64,000 nt of DNA from Calamus simplicifolius (GCA_900491605.1 UESW01003904.1:124001-188000); one strand, 5' to 3'. Counted from the first letter of the stretch, positions 10,793 to 21,907 are shown. Made by a program: numbers and translations. The notes: a model not told the origin generated them from the sequence alone.

Positions 10793-11781
10793 GCCTGGGT
10801 ATCGTGTCGGCTGTTGCCGCCGCTGCAAGTCTAGCGCTGGAATACAGCACGGGGTCACCAAGGAGGATGCCATGAAGTGGTTCCAGGCCAAATATGAGGG
10901 TGTTATCCCAACGAGGCCCAGGCAACCACTGCTTCCTAGGATTTCTCAAGTCCAAAGTCCTGTAGTCGATTAACTTCTATTTTTTTCCCGATGCAGTGCA
11001 AGTTAGGCTTCATCTGTTCTGCATCAGGTGAGCTGGTTTGTGAAAACTTTCTGCTTCAATATCGTTTTCGTTCCTGAGAGATTGTCTGGAATTACTTGAT
11101 TTTATCTTGTTGCTTTTGTCCTCCGTTAAATCTTCATGTTTTTTTCCTGCTCAATCTTGAGATATTGCATAGGAATTAAAAGTTGGCTAGTGATTCATAA
11201 AGGCTGTGGGTATGCCCTTAAATCATTCGTAACTGGGACAGGTGATGAAGTGCTGGGTACCGGGTTCCAATTCCACGTAGCCTCGCGCAACATTTATATG
11301 TTTTCTAACACCGTCTTCGGAACGGTTTGGAATGTGATTGTTCTGGTTTGTCCCGACTGTTGCATCGGGCTGGACGATTTCTTGGAAAAGTAAAGCTAAT
11401 GATCAAGGTGGGACTTGGGTGCCAATGGTGTGGAACTTATGTTGACAGTGCTGTACTTGAGTACTATTGGCAGTTTTCTTGCCACGTGGAATAAAGGAAT
11501 TGGTGCAAGTTGCATGAATATTAAATCTTAGGATAAGCACAATTTAAACCTCCCTTCTATTTGATAAAATGTCAGAAAAAAGTCTACACTTCCTAATGAT
11601 GTATGTCATAATAAATTCTGCGTCTATCTTGGGGCTGCTATTGCAGAAAAGAAGTAGGGATCTTTTTTCTCTTTCTTTCTTAATTTCTCCGGCTCTCTTC
11701 CATCCTTCCGTTGAAGAATCGAGGGCAGTAGCATTGTTTTCTTTCTTCATGAATTCTTTTAGCAATCCTTCAAATCTTATG
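10793..11781 (+). other. host segment between elements 1 and 2, possible 3' end of a plant gene
   Basis: Directly after the LTR of element 1 a frame runs to TAA at about 10971-10973 with GVTKEDAMKWFQAKYEGVIP and PRQPLLPRISQVQSPVVD. Another frame just before it reads GIVSAVAAAASLALEYSTG, and a single G indel near 10850 would join them. Further on, CCCGATGCAG followed by GCATCAGGTGAGC (about 10990-11033) looks like an acceptor and donor, and the rest to 11781 is moderately AT-rich like a 3' untranslated or intronic region. I do not recognise the protein. It could be the tail of a host gene cut off by insertion of element 1, or chance coding. Confidence 0.35.
11777..11781. repeat. left target duplication of element 2 (TTATG)
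   Basis: TTATG precedes the 5' LTR and TTAAG (23258-23262) follows the 3' LTR. Four of five bases match, compatible with one mutation since insertion. Five-bp duplications are normal for Ty3/gypsy integrases. Confidence 0.6.
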
Positions 11782-12781
11782 TGATATGACTAATCAATTG
11801 TCAGGCGAAACAATAACACTATACGATTTTTTGAGCAATTACCACTAGCTTATGGCTTAGCTGTAGCTCTGGCCTCCAGCTTCAGCCGCGAGTTCCGCTC
11901 CGGCCTCCAGCTTCAGCCGTGGGTTCGGCTCGGCCTCCAGCTTCGGCCTCGGATTCAATCCGGCCTTCAGCTTCGGCCTCGGATTCGATCCAGCCCTCCA
12001 GCTTCGGCCTTGGATTTGACCCGGCCTCCAGCTTCGGCCTCGGATTTGACCCGGCCTCCAGCTTCGGCCTCGGCCGACGCGACCACGACATTTCTAGCAT
12101 CAAAACATTTATGGCCTCAAAGGCCACGCGCATCCACTTTAAGGCATTTATCATCTTATTCTCTCCTGTATTAAAGCACTTATGGCTGCCACGTTGGCCA
12201 CGGCACTTCCTCTCGGCTCCAGATCAGTTCCTGGCCTAAGCCTTGGCTCCAGCATCGACTTTTGGCCTCGGCATTGGCCCCGGCTTCAATTCTGGCTCCG
12301 ATCTCAGCCATCGATGCAGTTCAAATCATGAAGTCGAACTTCAATGCTGAACAGACTTAAAACTACGGCGTGATCTACTCGCCTACCTTTTACCAAGATC
12401 ACGGGCAGTTACAAGTGCTGCGCAGTTGCCGATATACGCGGCACCCATTCAGCAACGGTTCATCTGCTCGCCGTTCTCGAAGCTCATCCTAACAAAGCAG
12501 ATTCAACAGGGTAAAGGTGACCCCCTGGACAGGTATAAAAAGAGGACCCGAGCTCAACGCGGAGGGATCTCTCTTTTCGATCTCTTTCTCTAGCACTTCT
12601 CTACGACAAAACTACTGTTCTACGAGTTCACTAACTTGAGCGTCGGAGGGTCCCCGCCGAAACCATCGGCTCGGGACTTCTTGCAGGTTCTTGAAGGAAG
12701 AAGGCAGTCTTTCCCTATCCTCGGAGGCCCACTAAGATCTCAACACGCCCGACGCTCATCACCAGTGACTTGGCAGCAACA
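11782..12781 (+). repeat. 5' LTR of element 2
   Basis: TGATATGACTAATCAATTGT at the start and CTTGGCAGCAACA at the end match the 3' LTR at 22223-23257. It contains a degenerate array of about 31-bp units (CCAGCTTCGGCCTCGGATTT core) at about 11875-12080, a TATA box TATAAAAAG at 12534-12542 and the conserved CTAACTTGAGCGTCGGAGGG block at 12631-12650. It would drive the sense genomic RNA. Confidence 0.95.
11875..12080. repeat. degenerate 31-bp minisatellite in the element 2 LTR
   Basis: Repeats of CCAGCTTCGGCCTCGGATTT followed by a GACCCGGCCT spacer; the homologous array sits at 22312-22505 in the 3' LTR. It is a different sequence from the minisatellite in the LTR of element 1 but occupies the same U3 position. 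Confidence 0.85.
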
Positions 12782-12782
12782 G

Positions 12783-12803
12783 ATTGGCACGCCAGGTAGG
12801 GGT
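12783..12803 (+). other. primer binding site of element 2
   Basis: ATTGGCACGCCAGGTAGGGG starts one base after the LTR end. Element 4 has ATTGGCGCTAGAAGGAGGGG at the same place. The TGGCRC start is typical of tRNA-primed plant elements; which tRNA is complementary cannot be settled by eye. Confidence 0.7.
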
Positions 12804-12830
12804 CAACCTTCGACCTCTGCAAGGAAGAAG

Positions 12831-14419
12831 ATGGTGACCACGCGAGCTCAGGAAGCTTCTACCAGTCAGGCCGTGGAGCGCATCCCGCAGGCTGAGCAAT
12901 CGGAGGACAACCTCCATGTTCCACCTCCTGTGCCACAGCAGGTTAGCCAATTCAATCGGCTAGATGCCTTGGCCCATCAAGTGCAGGATCTGATGACAGT
13001 GGTGCGGGGACTATAGGAGCATTGCTTCACTGCCATGCTTGGGCCACCTCAGCCCCCTCCGCTCCGTGAGGAAGGTCATGAAGCTAGTCAGCCTCATCAG
13101 GGAAGAACCCCTCCTGAGGCCTCCCACCACTCATCCCCGAGGCCTCGCCGTCGGGAGACCTCGAAGCGACAACAGTCCCTCTCCCGCCATTCTGATCGTT
13201 CTCATAGGCGACGCAATGAGAAAGAGCCACGGCGTGTGCACTCTGTACACTGGCGGGCCTCTTCATCCTCATCCTTTGACTCTTCTAAAGGAGACTCGAG
13301 CAAGAAGGCCGCTCGTCGGGCCGAGCAACAGCTCGACAAGTATCATCAACGGTTGGAGGAACTTAGCCACCGGATCGCCAACCCAAATGGGGTGGACTAC
13401 AACCACCGTCCCCCGCTTTCTCGTCGCATCATGGAGGAGCCGGTCCCACCCCGGTTCTGTCTTTCTCAGTTGGACCCATACGACGGCACGATGGACCCCC
13501 TGGACCACTTGGAGAGTTACAAGGTCTTCATGCAGGTCCAGAGGGCGACGGACTCTCTCCTGTGTGTTGCCTTTCCAGCCATACTTCGGAAGGCGGCGTG
13601 TGCATGGTTTTGTCTGCCACCATGCAGCATCAACTCATTCAAGCAACTCGAGCGATCTTTCCTGGCCCACTTTGATGCATGCCGGAAGATCCCTCGAGTC
13701 GCCGATAGCTTGCTCACTATCCAACAAAGGAGCGGTGAGACTCTGAAGGACTTCATGGCTCGTTTCAAGGAGGCCGCGCTCGAGGTCTATAACTTGGAGG
13801 ATTCTGTAGCCACCCTAGCGCTGAAGCGAAAACTTTGCCCATCTAGATTTGTGTATTCTCTGGATAAAAAGCCCCTTGGCTCCTACGCCAAGCTGCTAAG
13901 CCAGGCGCAGAAGTACATTCGCGCCGACGAAGCAGACTCTTCCAGAAAGGAGGCCTACAAGAGTTCCAGCAAGAAGTCAACGCCCATGGAACCTGCTGGA
14001 GGACGGTCCAGAAAGCCTGAGCCATCTCGTCGCTCGGATAGCCGGCCCCAAACACTTGTTCCCAAGGAACATTTCACACCCTCCTCGCTCCGATATCTCA
14101 CATCTTGTTAGAGATCGAGGAAGAGCCTTACTTTCGATGCCCACCTCCTATGAAGTCAGGGGTCCCCCGCAGCAAGGAAGTCTACTGCCGATATCATAGA
14201 GACTATGGCCACGACACTGAAGATTGCCGCCAACTGAAAAAAGCTATTGAGGAGCTAGTCCAGCAAGGCCATCTGGGCAAGTTCGTCCGCCGGGGGAACC
14301 CTACTACCGCGGGTCTATCAGCACTTTTCGTGCAACAGATTGTCTTAGACAACGCCCCAACAGAGAAGACGGTGGCCATGATCTCCTGGGGGGCAGGCAG
14401 CAGTTCTAAAAGACAGTGA
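12831..14419 (+). pseudogene. gag: gag of element 2, broken
   Basis: ATG at 12831 starts MVTTRAQEASTSQA, followed by a predicted short coiled segment. TAG at 13014-13016 interrupts, then the same frame resumes and runs to about 14110 through an Arg/Ser-rich region (SPRPRRRETSKRQQS), LDPYDGTMDPLDHLESYK, LAHFDACRKIPRVADSLL and ARFKEAALEVYNLED. A frameshift near 14105 leads into YCRYHRDYGHDTEDC, the C-x2-H-x4-H-x4-C zinc motif, here intact, at about 14180-14225. The sequence ends at TGA 14417-14419. One stop and one frameshift inactivate it. Confidence 0.92.
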
Positions 14420-14472
14420 GAGGAGGATGAAAATTTTATAATTCCCTTCTCCAAAAATACCTAGAGGGGGTA

Positions 14473-14961
14473 GTGAATAAAAATGATGATAGCATCGTCG
14501 TTTCTATAACGATCGCCAAACATCCTGTAAAGCAGATTTTGGTTGATAGTGGAAGCTCAGTGAATGTTTTAAGTTATGACGATTGTGTTAGAATGAATTT
14601 ACCTACAAGTTCTCTTCTACCTGTCACCACTCCGTTGATGGGTTTCACTGAGGATTCAGTCCGGATCGAAGGGCAAATTACTCTCCCTGTCACCGCCGGA
14701 ACCCCGCCATGCCAGAGCACGGTTCTCATGAACTTCCTGGTGGTGTGGGTCCCCTTGGCGTACAATGCTATTTTGGGGAGACCTGGCTTGAACTTGTTGG
14801 ATGCTGTCATCTCCACCAAGAGGCTATTTGTGAAGTTCTCCACCAGCGAAGGAGTAGAAGAAATGAGGGGAGAGCAAAACCCGGTACCACTTTGCTACCA
14901 CCTAGCCCCCAGTCCGCAAGAGACAGCATCGGCAACTGCACCTGAACCGACCAACCCCTGA
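14473..14961 (+). CDS. aspartic protease domain of element 2 (uninterrupted fragment)
   Basis: A single open frame of 162 codons holds the DSG active site (LVDSGSSVNVLSYDD), the LMGFTEDSVRIEG block and the AYNAILGRPGLNLLDAVIS block, thus a complete retropepsin domain of about 120 residues plus linker. It is flanked by breaks (gag ends in another frame; TGA at 14959-14961 before the linker to RT), so it could not be made as part of a normal Gag-Pol. The inverted fragment in element 3 is homologous to its second half. Confidence 0.85.
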   Translation: MNKNDDSIVVSITIAKHPVKQILVDSGSSVNVLSYDDCVRMNLPTSSLLPVTTPLMGFTEDSVRIEGQITLPVTAGTPPCQSTVLMNFLVVWVPLAYNAILGRPGLNLLDAVISTKRLFVKFSTSEGVEEMRGEQNPVPLCYHLAPSPQETASATAPEPTNP

Positions 14962-15189
14962 GATGTGGAGAAGAGAGGGGAGCCAGCTGAGCACCTCCTA
15001 ACCTTCCCCTTGGGAGAGGACCCGCAAAGACCATCCAAGTTGGGGAATTGCTTCCGAAAGAGGCCCGCGATCAACTCCTTGCTTTCTTGCGTGCCAACTC
15101 CGACATCTTCGCATGGTCGTCCTCTGATATGTTGGGCATCCCTAAAGAGATAATCACTCACCAACTCAACCTCAAGCTAGAGTGTTGAC

Positions 15190-15960
15190 CTGTCCGACAG
15201 AAGAAGAGAAGCTTCGCTCAATATAGGCAAAAGGCTATCGATGAGAAAATCCGTAAGTTGACAACTGCATGCCATATTCGGGAGGTTCACTACCCCGATT
15301 GGTTAGCTAGTGTCGTAATGGTCCGCAAGGCCAACGGGAGTTGGAGGATATGTGTAGACTTCATCGACCTCAACAAAGCGTGCCCGAAGGACAGCTTTCC
15401 TCTGCCTCGAATCGATCAACTGGTAGACGCTACATCTGGCCATGAAACACTTAGTTTCATGGATGCCTTCTCTGGGTACAACCAAATCAGGATGGAACCA
15501 ATAGACAAGGAGGCTACCTCCTTCATAATCGAGAAGGGAATCTACTACTACAAGGTGATGCCGTTCGGACTGAAGAACGCCGGAGCCACCTACCAGAGGC
15601 TGATGAACAAAGTCTTCGAGAACCAGATCGGACGCAACATGGAGGTACATGTGGACAACATGCTGACGAAGAGCGTCCATGCCACCAGCCATATCGTCGA
15701 CCTGACGGAGACTTTTGATAACCTCCACCGATACAGGATGAGACTGAACCCCTACAAGTGTGCCTTTGGGGTGACAGCCGGCAAATTCTTAGGTTTTATG
15801 GTGACCCAACGAGGAATCGAGGCGAATCCCAATAAAGTCTGAGCCATCTTGGACATGAGGTCTCCTGCCAACAAGAAGGAGGTGCAGCGTTTGGCTAGTA
15901 GGGTAGCGGCCCTGAGCCATTTTCTATCCAAGTCTGCGGAGAGGTATTTGCCTTTCTTCA
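15190..15960 (+). pseudogene. reverse transcriptase of element 2 with altered catalytic motif
   Basis: The open frame 15258-15842 reads SVVMVRKANGSWRICVDF, FMDAFSGYNQIRMEP and MPFGLKNAGATYQRLMNKVF. The catalytic YVDD is HVDN (EVHVDNMLTKS, about 15645-15665), where the second Asp is Asn. TGA at 15840-15842 cuts the domain before the connection helix (AILDMRSPANKKEVQRLASR continues in frame). Loss of an active-site Asp would by itself abolish polymerisation. Confidence 0.92.
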
Positions 15961-15988
15961 AGGCGCTGCGCAGAGTCGATGGCTTCGA

Positions 15989-16390
15989 ATGGACCACGGA
16001 GTGCCAGGAGGCCTTGGAAGGATGAAAGAATTTCTATCAACCCCACCATTGCTGTTCAAGCCAAGGGGTGAAGAAGAACTCCTCTTGTACCTCGCGGCTT
16101 CCCCCGAAGCTGTTAGTTCCGTGCTAGTGCGCATGGACACTGATGGGACCCAAAAACTAGTGTACTACACCAGCAAGGTGCTGCATGATGCGGAGACGAG
16201 ATACTCAAAAATTGAGAAGGTTATCTTCGCATTGATCATCTCTACCCAGTGCCTCAGGCCCTATTTCCAAGCTCACCCGATCGTGGTGATCACCGACCAG
16301 CCGCTCAAGGCGGTCCTATCCTGCCCTGATACTTCTGGCCGGCTGGCAAAGTGGACGATCAAGTTGGAAGAATTCGACCTGTCGTTCTGA
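15989..16390 (+). pseudogene. Ty3-type RNase H of element 2
   Basis: LLLYLAASPEAVSSVLVRMD, VYYTSKVLHDAETRY and VITDQPLKAVLSCPDTSGR are seen. As in element 1 the first catalytic Asp is Ala (LAAS). The upstream connection is in another frame (break near 16015), and TGA at 16388-16390 ends the frame just before the second RNase H. Confidence 0.85.
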
Positions 16391-16402
16391 CCCAGGACAG
16401 TT

Positions 16403-16900
16403 ATGAAGTCCCAGGTCTTAGCGGACTTCTTGGTCGAAGGCACCTGGGCGGAAGAGCAAAGAGAGGAATCCCATGCGAACCCTTCGGGTGATGAAATCGA
16501 GAAAGGGGGGAATGACTGGCTCCTTCACGTAGATGGGGCGTCAAACTCTCAGGAAAGTGGAGCGGGCCTCATTCTAGCCAGCCCAGATGGAGTGGTGACG
16601 AATACGCCCTTCGCTTCCTTTTCCCAGCTACCAACAACCAAGCCGAGTACAAAGCCCTACTATCCGGGATACGGCTAGCTCACGAGCTCGGGGTGAAATG
16701 CCTCAAAGTTTTCACCGACTCTCAGCTAGTCTGTGGCCAGATAAAGGAGGAATATGAGGTGCGAGATCCCATCATGTCACGTTACTTGAGTATGGTACAG
16801 TCGTAGGTCTCTCCCCTATCCTGTTTTAGCATCAGTTACATTCCCCGAGAGGAGAACGCTAGAGCTGACGCGCTGTCTCGACTAGCCATGTCGGCCGATG
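16403..16900 (+). pseudogene. archaeal-like RNase H of element 2
   Basis: MKSQVLADFLVEG, then WLLHVDGASNSQESGAGLIL is in frame until an indel near 16595. The homologous continuation (LRFLFPATNNQAEYKALLSG, VFTDSQLVCGQ) is in another frame. The last catalytic Asp lies in ENARADALSRLA near 16855-16890. All four acidic residues are encoded but not in one frame. Confidence 0.87.
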
Positions 16901-17039
16901 GAACCTTGGAAGAACCTATGTGGAGCGCCTGAAGGCTCCAAGCATTGACACAATAAAAGAGTCCATGCCAGTCTGCCAGGAGCCTTCTTGGATGGACGCT
17001 TATACTAAATACTTTGCTACTGGAGCCCTCCCAACCGAC

Positions 17040-18220
17040 CCCACTGAAGTCAAGATCTTCAAACGGCGAATACACAAGTTCCTGATGTTCGACGGGTAGC
17101 TGTATCGGAGGTCCTTCTCTCATCCCCTCTTGAGATGTGTTAGCCCCACAGATGCCGACTACATCCTCCGAGGGATCCATGAAGGTATATGCGGAAGCCA
17201 CTTGGGGGGTAGAGCACTGGCATACAAAGCCCAACGCCAAGGCTATTACTGGCCCACCATGCGGGAGGACGCAGCCGAGCTGGTCCGAAAATGTGATAGT
17301 TGCCAGCGGTATGCCAACATCCAACGACTACCAACTTCTCGGCCGAGCCCTCTATCGGCTCCATGGCTGTTTGCCCAGTGGTGGATGGACATCTTGGGAC
17401 CTTTCCCTTCAGGTTCTGGCCAATGGAGGCTCTTGCTTGTCGCCATCGATCATTTCACTAAGTGGGTGGAAGCTGAAACGCTGATCAAGATTACTGAGGC
17501 TAAGGTGAGAAACTTCTTTTGGAAGTTTAATATCTGCCGATTTGGACTACCCCACATGCTTATTACCGACAACGGGCGCTAGTTCGACAATGGCCCATTC
17601 AGGGACTTTTGTGCTGAGCTAGGGATACACTAAAGATTCACTTCTGTCGATCACCCGCAAACTAATGGGGCTACGAGATGATGAATAGTACAATCTTACA
17701 AGGACTCAGGACACGCCTGGACAACTTCAAGGGAAGATGGGTAGAAGAGCCCCCGAACGTGCTGTGGGCTTATCACACGATGCCCCGGGCTCCCACTAAA
17801 GAGACCCCATTCAGCCTTGTCTTCAGAACAGAAGCTGTCATCCCAGTGGAGATCGGTGTCCCTAGTCCCCGGACATAGTCATACAATGAAGATGACAATC
17901 CCAGTCAACTAAGGGCTAACCTCGACCTTGTTGAAGAACTTCGCGATCAAGCACGAATCAGAATGGCCTCTTACCGACAAAGGATTGCAAAGTACTACAA
18001 CGCCCGAGTCCATCCCAGGACATTCCTCCCGAGAGACTTGGTCCTCAGGCGAGCTACAGTCTCCAAACCTACGGAGGGAGGCAAGCTATCTCCCAATTGG
18101 GAAGGGCCCTACCGAGTCACCCAGGCACTTCATCACGGAGCTTACCAGATCGAAGAACTGGATGGGAAACCTCTACCTCATACCTGGAATGCGGATAACC
18201 TTCAGTGGTATTATCAGTAA
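17040..18220 (+). pseudogene. integrase of element 2, broken
   Basis: The 17130-17582 frame gives the zinc-binding region (GIHEGICGSHLGG to RKCDSCQRY) and the first two catalytic Asp residues (WMDILGPFP, LITDNGR), then TAG replaces the Gln of GRQFD. A second TAG interrupts LGIHQRFTS near 17630. The Glu-containing block (normally NGEAEVTNR) is lost in a small deletion/frameshift near 17675. The C-terminal part 17678-18220 has another stop near 17877, then GGKLSPNWEGPYRVTQ and WNADNLQWYYQ with a natural TAA at 18218-18220. The catalytic Glu region is gone, so it is dead. Confidence 0.92.
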
Positions 18221-18299
18221 TCCATTGCCATATTTGTTTTGAACATTACCTTATAATTATCATTCATCCTTTTGCACTAACGGAAGTGTTTAAGCATTC

Positions 18300-18957
18300 T
18301 AGCTCCTGACCTGAGCCCGGCTCCGCGTCGGCACTCCAAGCCTGACTCTGCATCAGCAACAAGCCCGAGTCTCCCCTCGGCAATCAAGCCCAGCTCTACA
18401 CCAGCACTCCAAGCCAGGCTCCACGCCGGCACTCCAAGCCTAGCTCCGCGTCGGCAACAAGCTCGAGTGTCCCCTCGGCAATTAAGCCCGGCTCCACGCC
18501 GGCACCCCAAGCCTAGCTCTGCGTCAGCAACAAGCCGAGTCTCTCCTCAACAATTAAGCCCGAGTCTCCCCTCGGCAATTAAGCCCGGCTCCACACCGGC
18601 ACCCCAAGCCTGGCTCCGCGTTAGCAACAAGCCCGAGTCTCCCCTCGGCAATTAAGCCCGGCTCCACGCCGGCACCCCAAGCCTGGCTTCGCGTCAGCAA
18701 CAAGCCCAAGTCTCCCCTCGGCAATTAAGCCCGGCTCCACGCCGGCACTCCAAGCCTGGCTCCGCGTCAGCAACAAGCCCGAGTCTTCCCTCGGCAATTA
18801 AGCCTGAGTCTTCCCTCGGCAATTAAGCCCGAGTCTCCCCTCGACAATTAAGCCCAACTCCGCATCGGCACTTTAAGCCTGGCTTCGTATCAGCAACAAG
18901 CCCGAGTCTCCCCTCGCAATTAAGCTCAAATCCACATCGACACTCCAAGCCTGGAGC
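18300..18957. repeat. 73-bp tandem array 3' of integrase in element 2
   Basis: Successive GGCTCCAC starts at 18660 and 18733 give a 73-bp period. The unit contains GGCTCCACGCCGGCACCCCA, AGCCTGGCTCCGCGTCAGCA and ACAAGCCCGAGTCTCCCCTC blocks. About eight to nine units are seen, some with an internally duplicated AATTAAGCCCGAGTC subunit. It occupies the same site as the 47-bp array of element 1 but the sequence is unrelated apart from the AAGCCCGA core. Confidence 0.92.
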
Positions 18958-19380
18958 CGCATGGACAACACTACTGGCTTCGGCCTCACCACGGCTTTCG
19001 GCTTCGGCCTCATCACGAATGTCGTTTCGGCCTCGCCACAGCTTTCGGCTGCGGCCTCGCCACGGCTTCTGGCTTTAGCTTCGTCACGGCTTCAGGCGTC
19101 GGCCTGGCCACGACTACTGGCTCCAGCCTTGCCATGGCCACCGACCTTGGCCTCACTTTGATCTTGGCTATTGGTTCCGGCTTCGGCTTTGTCATGGCTT
19201 CAGGCATCGGCCTGGCCACGGCTACCGGCTTCAGCCTCGCCCTAACCACACTCCTCGGTTTTGGCCTCGATCGACGGCCTCGATTTCACTTCTGGCCTCA
19301 ATCCTTCGGCCTCGACTCCAGTCTAGGCTACCCCCTAAAAATGACCCTACCTATTCGCATTATCATACTCGCTGGAGTTA
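18958..19380. repeat. degenerate GGCTTCGGCCTC-rich repeat of element 2
   Basis: Short imperfect repeats of GGCTTCGGCCTCnCCACGG follow the 73-bp array. They resemble the GGCCTC-rich minisatellite in the LTR of the same element, so the two arrays may share an origin. No coding meaning is suggested. Confidence 0.7.
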
Positions 19381-19488
19381 GCTAGCTACGGGCGAATCAA
19401 GGGAAGATTGAATTGAAATTCATTAATAGCAAAACAGTTTTACAAAATTATCGGTCAAAGTTGGACTTGATACAACCAAAAAGAAAAA

Positions 19489-21730
19489 CTAAGATTCGGC
19501 AGGATCTGGGCCATCATCCTCCTCGTCTGGCTAAAGATCCTCAATCCCTTCGAGGCGGTAAAGCTTTCGGATTTTTTCTTTGCAGTCCTGAAAGCTGCCG
19601 TCATACACAAATGCCGTTGTCTCAGCTAGTTCTCTGTTGAAAGCAGCATACTTCCTGAAATCTTCTACAGCCTCAACAGCCTTCTTTTCAGCCTCAGCGG
19701 CCCTTTTTTCGGCTTCAGTCGCCGCCACCTTTAGATTAACAATCTCAGCATCGGACCGGTAGGCGATCTCCTCAACATTCTTGGCTCTCTCCTCGGCCAC
19801 ACCGATTTCGATGGAGGCGGAGTGAAGTTGGCTCTTCAACAGATACACCTCCGACTTCGCCCCCTTTAGCTTTTCTTCTGCCTCTCTTTGCTTTTCCTCG
19901 GCCACTTGAGCATTGTTCAGCTCATTGGCCGCTAGGTGCTGGGCCACCTCCAGCGCGTCTTCCGCTTTCTCAGCCCTAAGCCGGGCAGCCTCGGCTTCAG
20001 CTTCGGCCTTTTGCGTTCGGGCAGCCTCCGCCTGGACCTCCTCCAGAGCCACCTCGGCCCTCGCCTTTACTTCTTGAATCTCTTCCAACGACTGGTCGAG
20101 AGCGGCCTGACACTGGGACCAAAGGCCCCTCATGGCAGTCAAGAAGTTCAATGCCTACGCAAATCTCACAGTTAGATGAAGGAACAGGGATAATAGAAGC
20201 TGACAGGGGGACAATATTTACCCAAAGTTGGGCCACGGATGCCTCTCAGAAGAATACAGAGGACTTTTGATGTTGAAGGTACCTTTGCAACTCGAGCATA
20301 GAGGCTTCGATCAATGTCTGCTCGGCCCAGCGAGTATGACGAGACAAGATCGGCTGGAAAGAAACGTCGATCTCTTCCTCCTTGGCTGACTCCATAGTGA
20401 TCGGTGCGGGCTCAGCTTCTGGCTGCACGCCCGGTGCCTCAGCTTGAGCAGGTTCAGCTCCTGCTCCCTCGCTAGAAGGGGCGGCCTTCAGATCGTGTCC
20501 CGAAGCCGCATCGGTTGGCTCTGCCTCGGGGGCCATTGGTGGTGATGACGGTGCCTCGGGGACCATTGGTGGTGATGATGGCGCCTCGACCCTTCGTTCC
20601 GAAGGGGTGTCCGTCAAATCGATGGGGGATGGAGCAGAAGGCAGGGAACGAGCCCGTCCTTCCTCAGCCTCATTCCTTGCTGAAACCTCTCTGGCTTCGG
20701 CTTCTTCGACAGCTTTGGTGGTAACCTCCCTCCTGGCAAGAGCCTCCTCTTCTCGGGCCTTTCTTTTCCTCGTGGCGGCCCTCCTTATATCATGGAGCGA
20801 CGGTGCCATACCTGCGAGCCAATGAATTTTGGTCAAAAGGGGAAGAAAAGAAAAATCAAGAGGAAAGGCTGCACTGCTCACCATCACCGGAAATAATACC
20901 CGCTAGCCGAAGATTCTCCTCGGCTAACAGTCGGTTGCAGCGAGGGACGTTGGCAGTAATCAACTGCCCGAATGCCTCCTGATCCCTTGGAAGAATTCTG
21001 GGGTCTTTGTTGGCCTCTGTATTAGGTATTCCCCACTCAGTCTTCACTCCGTCGATTTGGGTAAAGAAAAATCTATGTTTCCATCTCTTAACGAAGTGGG
21101 AAGATGCAGTCTAAGAATTCTAGTGGGCCTAGGGGTAAAGGACCACCATCCTAATTGTTTCCTAAGGGTATAGAAGTAACAAAAGAGAGAAATCCTGGCC
21201 TCTATCCCATGTATGTGGCATAGCACTACAAAACCTACAAGAGTCCGAATAGACTTCGGGACCAACTGAGCTAAAGCTAAAGAGTACCTATCTAAGACGT
21301 TTACTATGAAGGGATGAAGGGGAATACGAAGGCCAGCCTTAAAGTAATATTCATAAAGGACAACCCTACCAGGATAAGAAGAGGTTATCCTGTCCTCGGG
21401 AAGAGGCCTGTATAGGCGGAGGTTGGTAGGAATCTGATAACGAGCCCGAAGATTGATAATCTCCTGGGCCGTCATCACAGAAGCGGTCCCCTCGGGGGAC
21501 TCCCCCACACGAGAGGGGCCGGCGACGGCCGGACGGCGCCGGGCGAGGGTCCGTCCGGCGGCCGGCCGATCCTCGACATGAGGCCGACCAACCACCTGTG
21601 GCTGCCCCGCTGGGACACCCTCCGTAGAGGTGGACCAGCTAGATGTCGGAGAGAAGGCAGACTATTGAGGAAGATCGGGGGAATAGCCCCCGGACCCAAA
21701 AATAGAGCATGAAAGGGACAAATCAGTCAT
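19489..21730 (-). pseudogene. antisense three-exon gene of element 2 (Transposase_28-like plus coiled coil)
   Basis: Minus-strand exons are 21730-20882, 20811-20222 and 20154-19489. Exon 1 has MTDLSLS, a TAG at 21664-21662, then LRARYQIPTNLRLYRPLPED, LRIPLHPFIVNVLDRYSL, QLVPKSIRTLVGFVVLCHI and a one-base frameshift near 21050. Intron 1 is GTGAGC to GCTCGCAG in phase 1, as in elements 1 and 3. Exon 2 is a Glu/Pro/Ser/Ala-rich linker ending VFF-TGA-EASVAQLW; the TGA probably derives from CGA. Intron 2 is GTAAAT to TTGCGTAG in phase 0. Exon 3 (222 codons) is a long heptad-rich coiled coil, then FVYDGSFQDCKEKIRKLY and an acidic tail, with TAG at 19533-19531 shortly before the natural TAG. Confidence 0.82.
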
Positions 21731-21873
21731 GATAGCAGAACTAACCTAGAGAACTTGAGCGCGAAGAATCGAAGGTGAAGGACTCGGGAAGATGGGAGAT
21801 GAACAAGCTCAGGTAAGATCAGGGTAGGGACAAAAATGGAAGCAGCAAGAACATCTGTAGCCGGGAACACCAC

Positions 21874-21907
21874 CCTTTATAGACTTGTCTTTTCAAAACT
21901 GTCCCGC
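21874..21907 (-). promoter_or_regulatory. candidate promoter of antisense gene 2
   Basis: On the minus strand GCGGGACAGTTTTGAAA (21907-21891) is followed by TATAAAGG (21881-21874), about 145 bp upstream of the antisense ATG at 21730. The same pair stands at the same distance from the ATG in element 1. The function is inferred. Confidence 0.45.
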
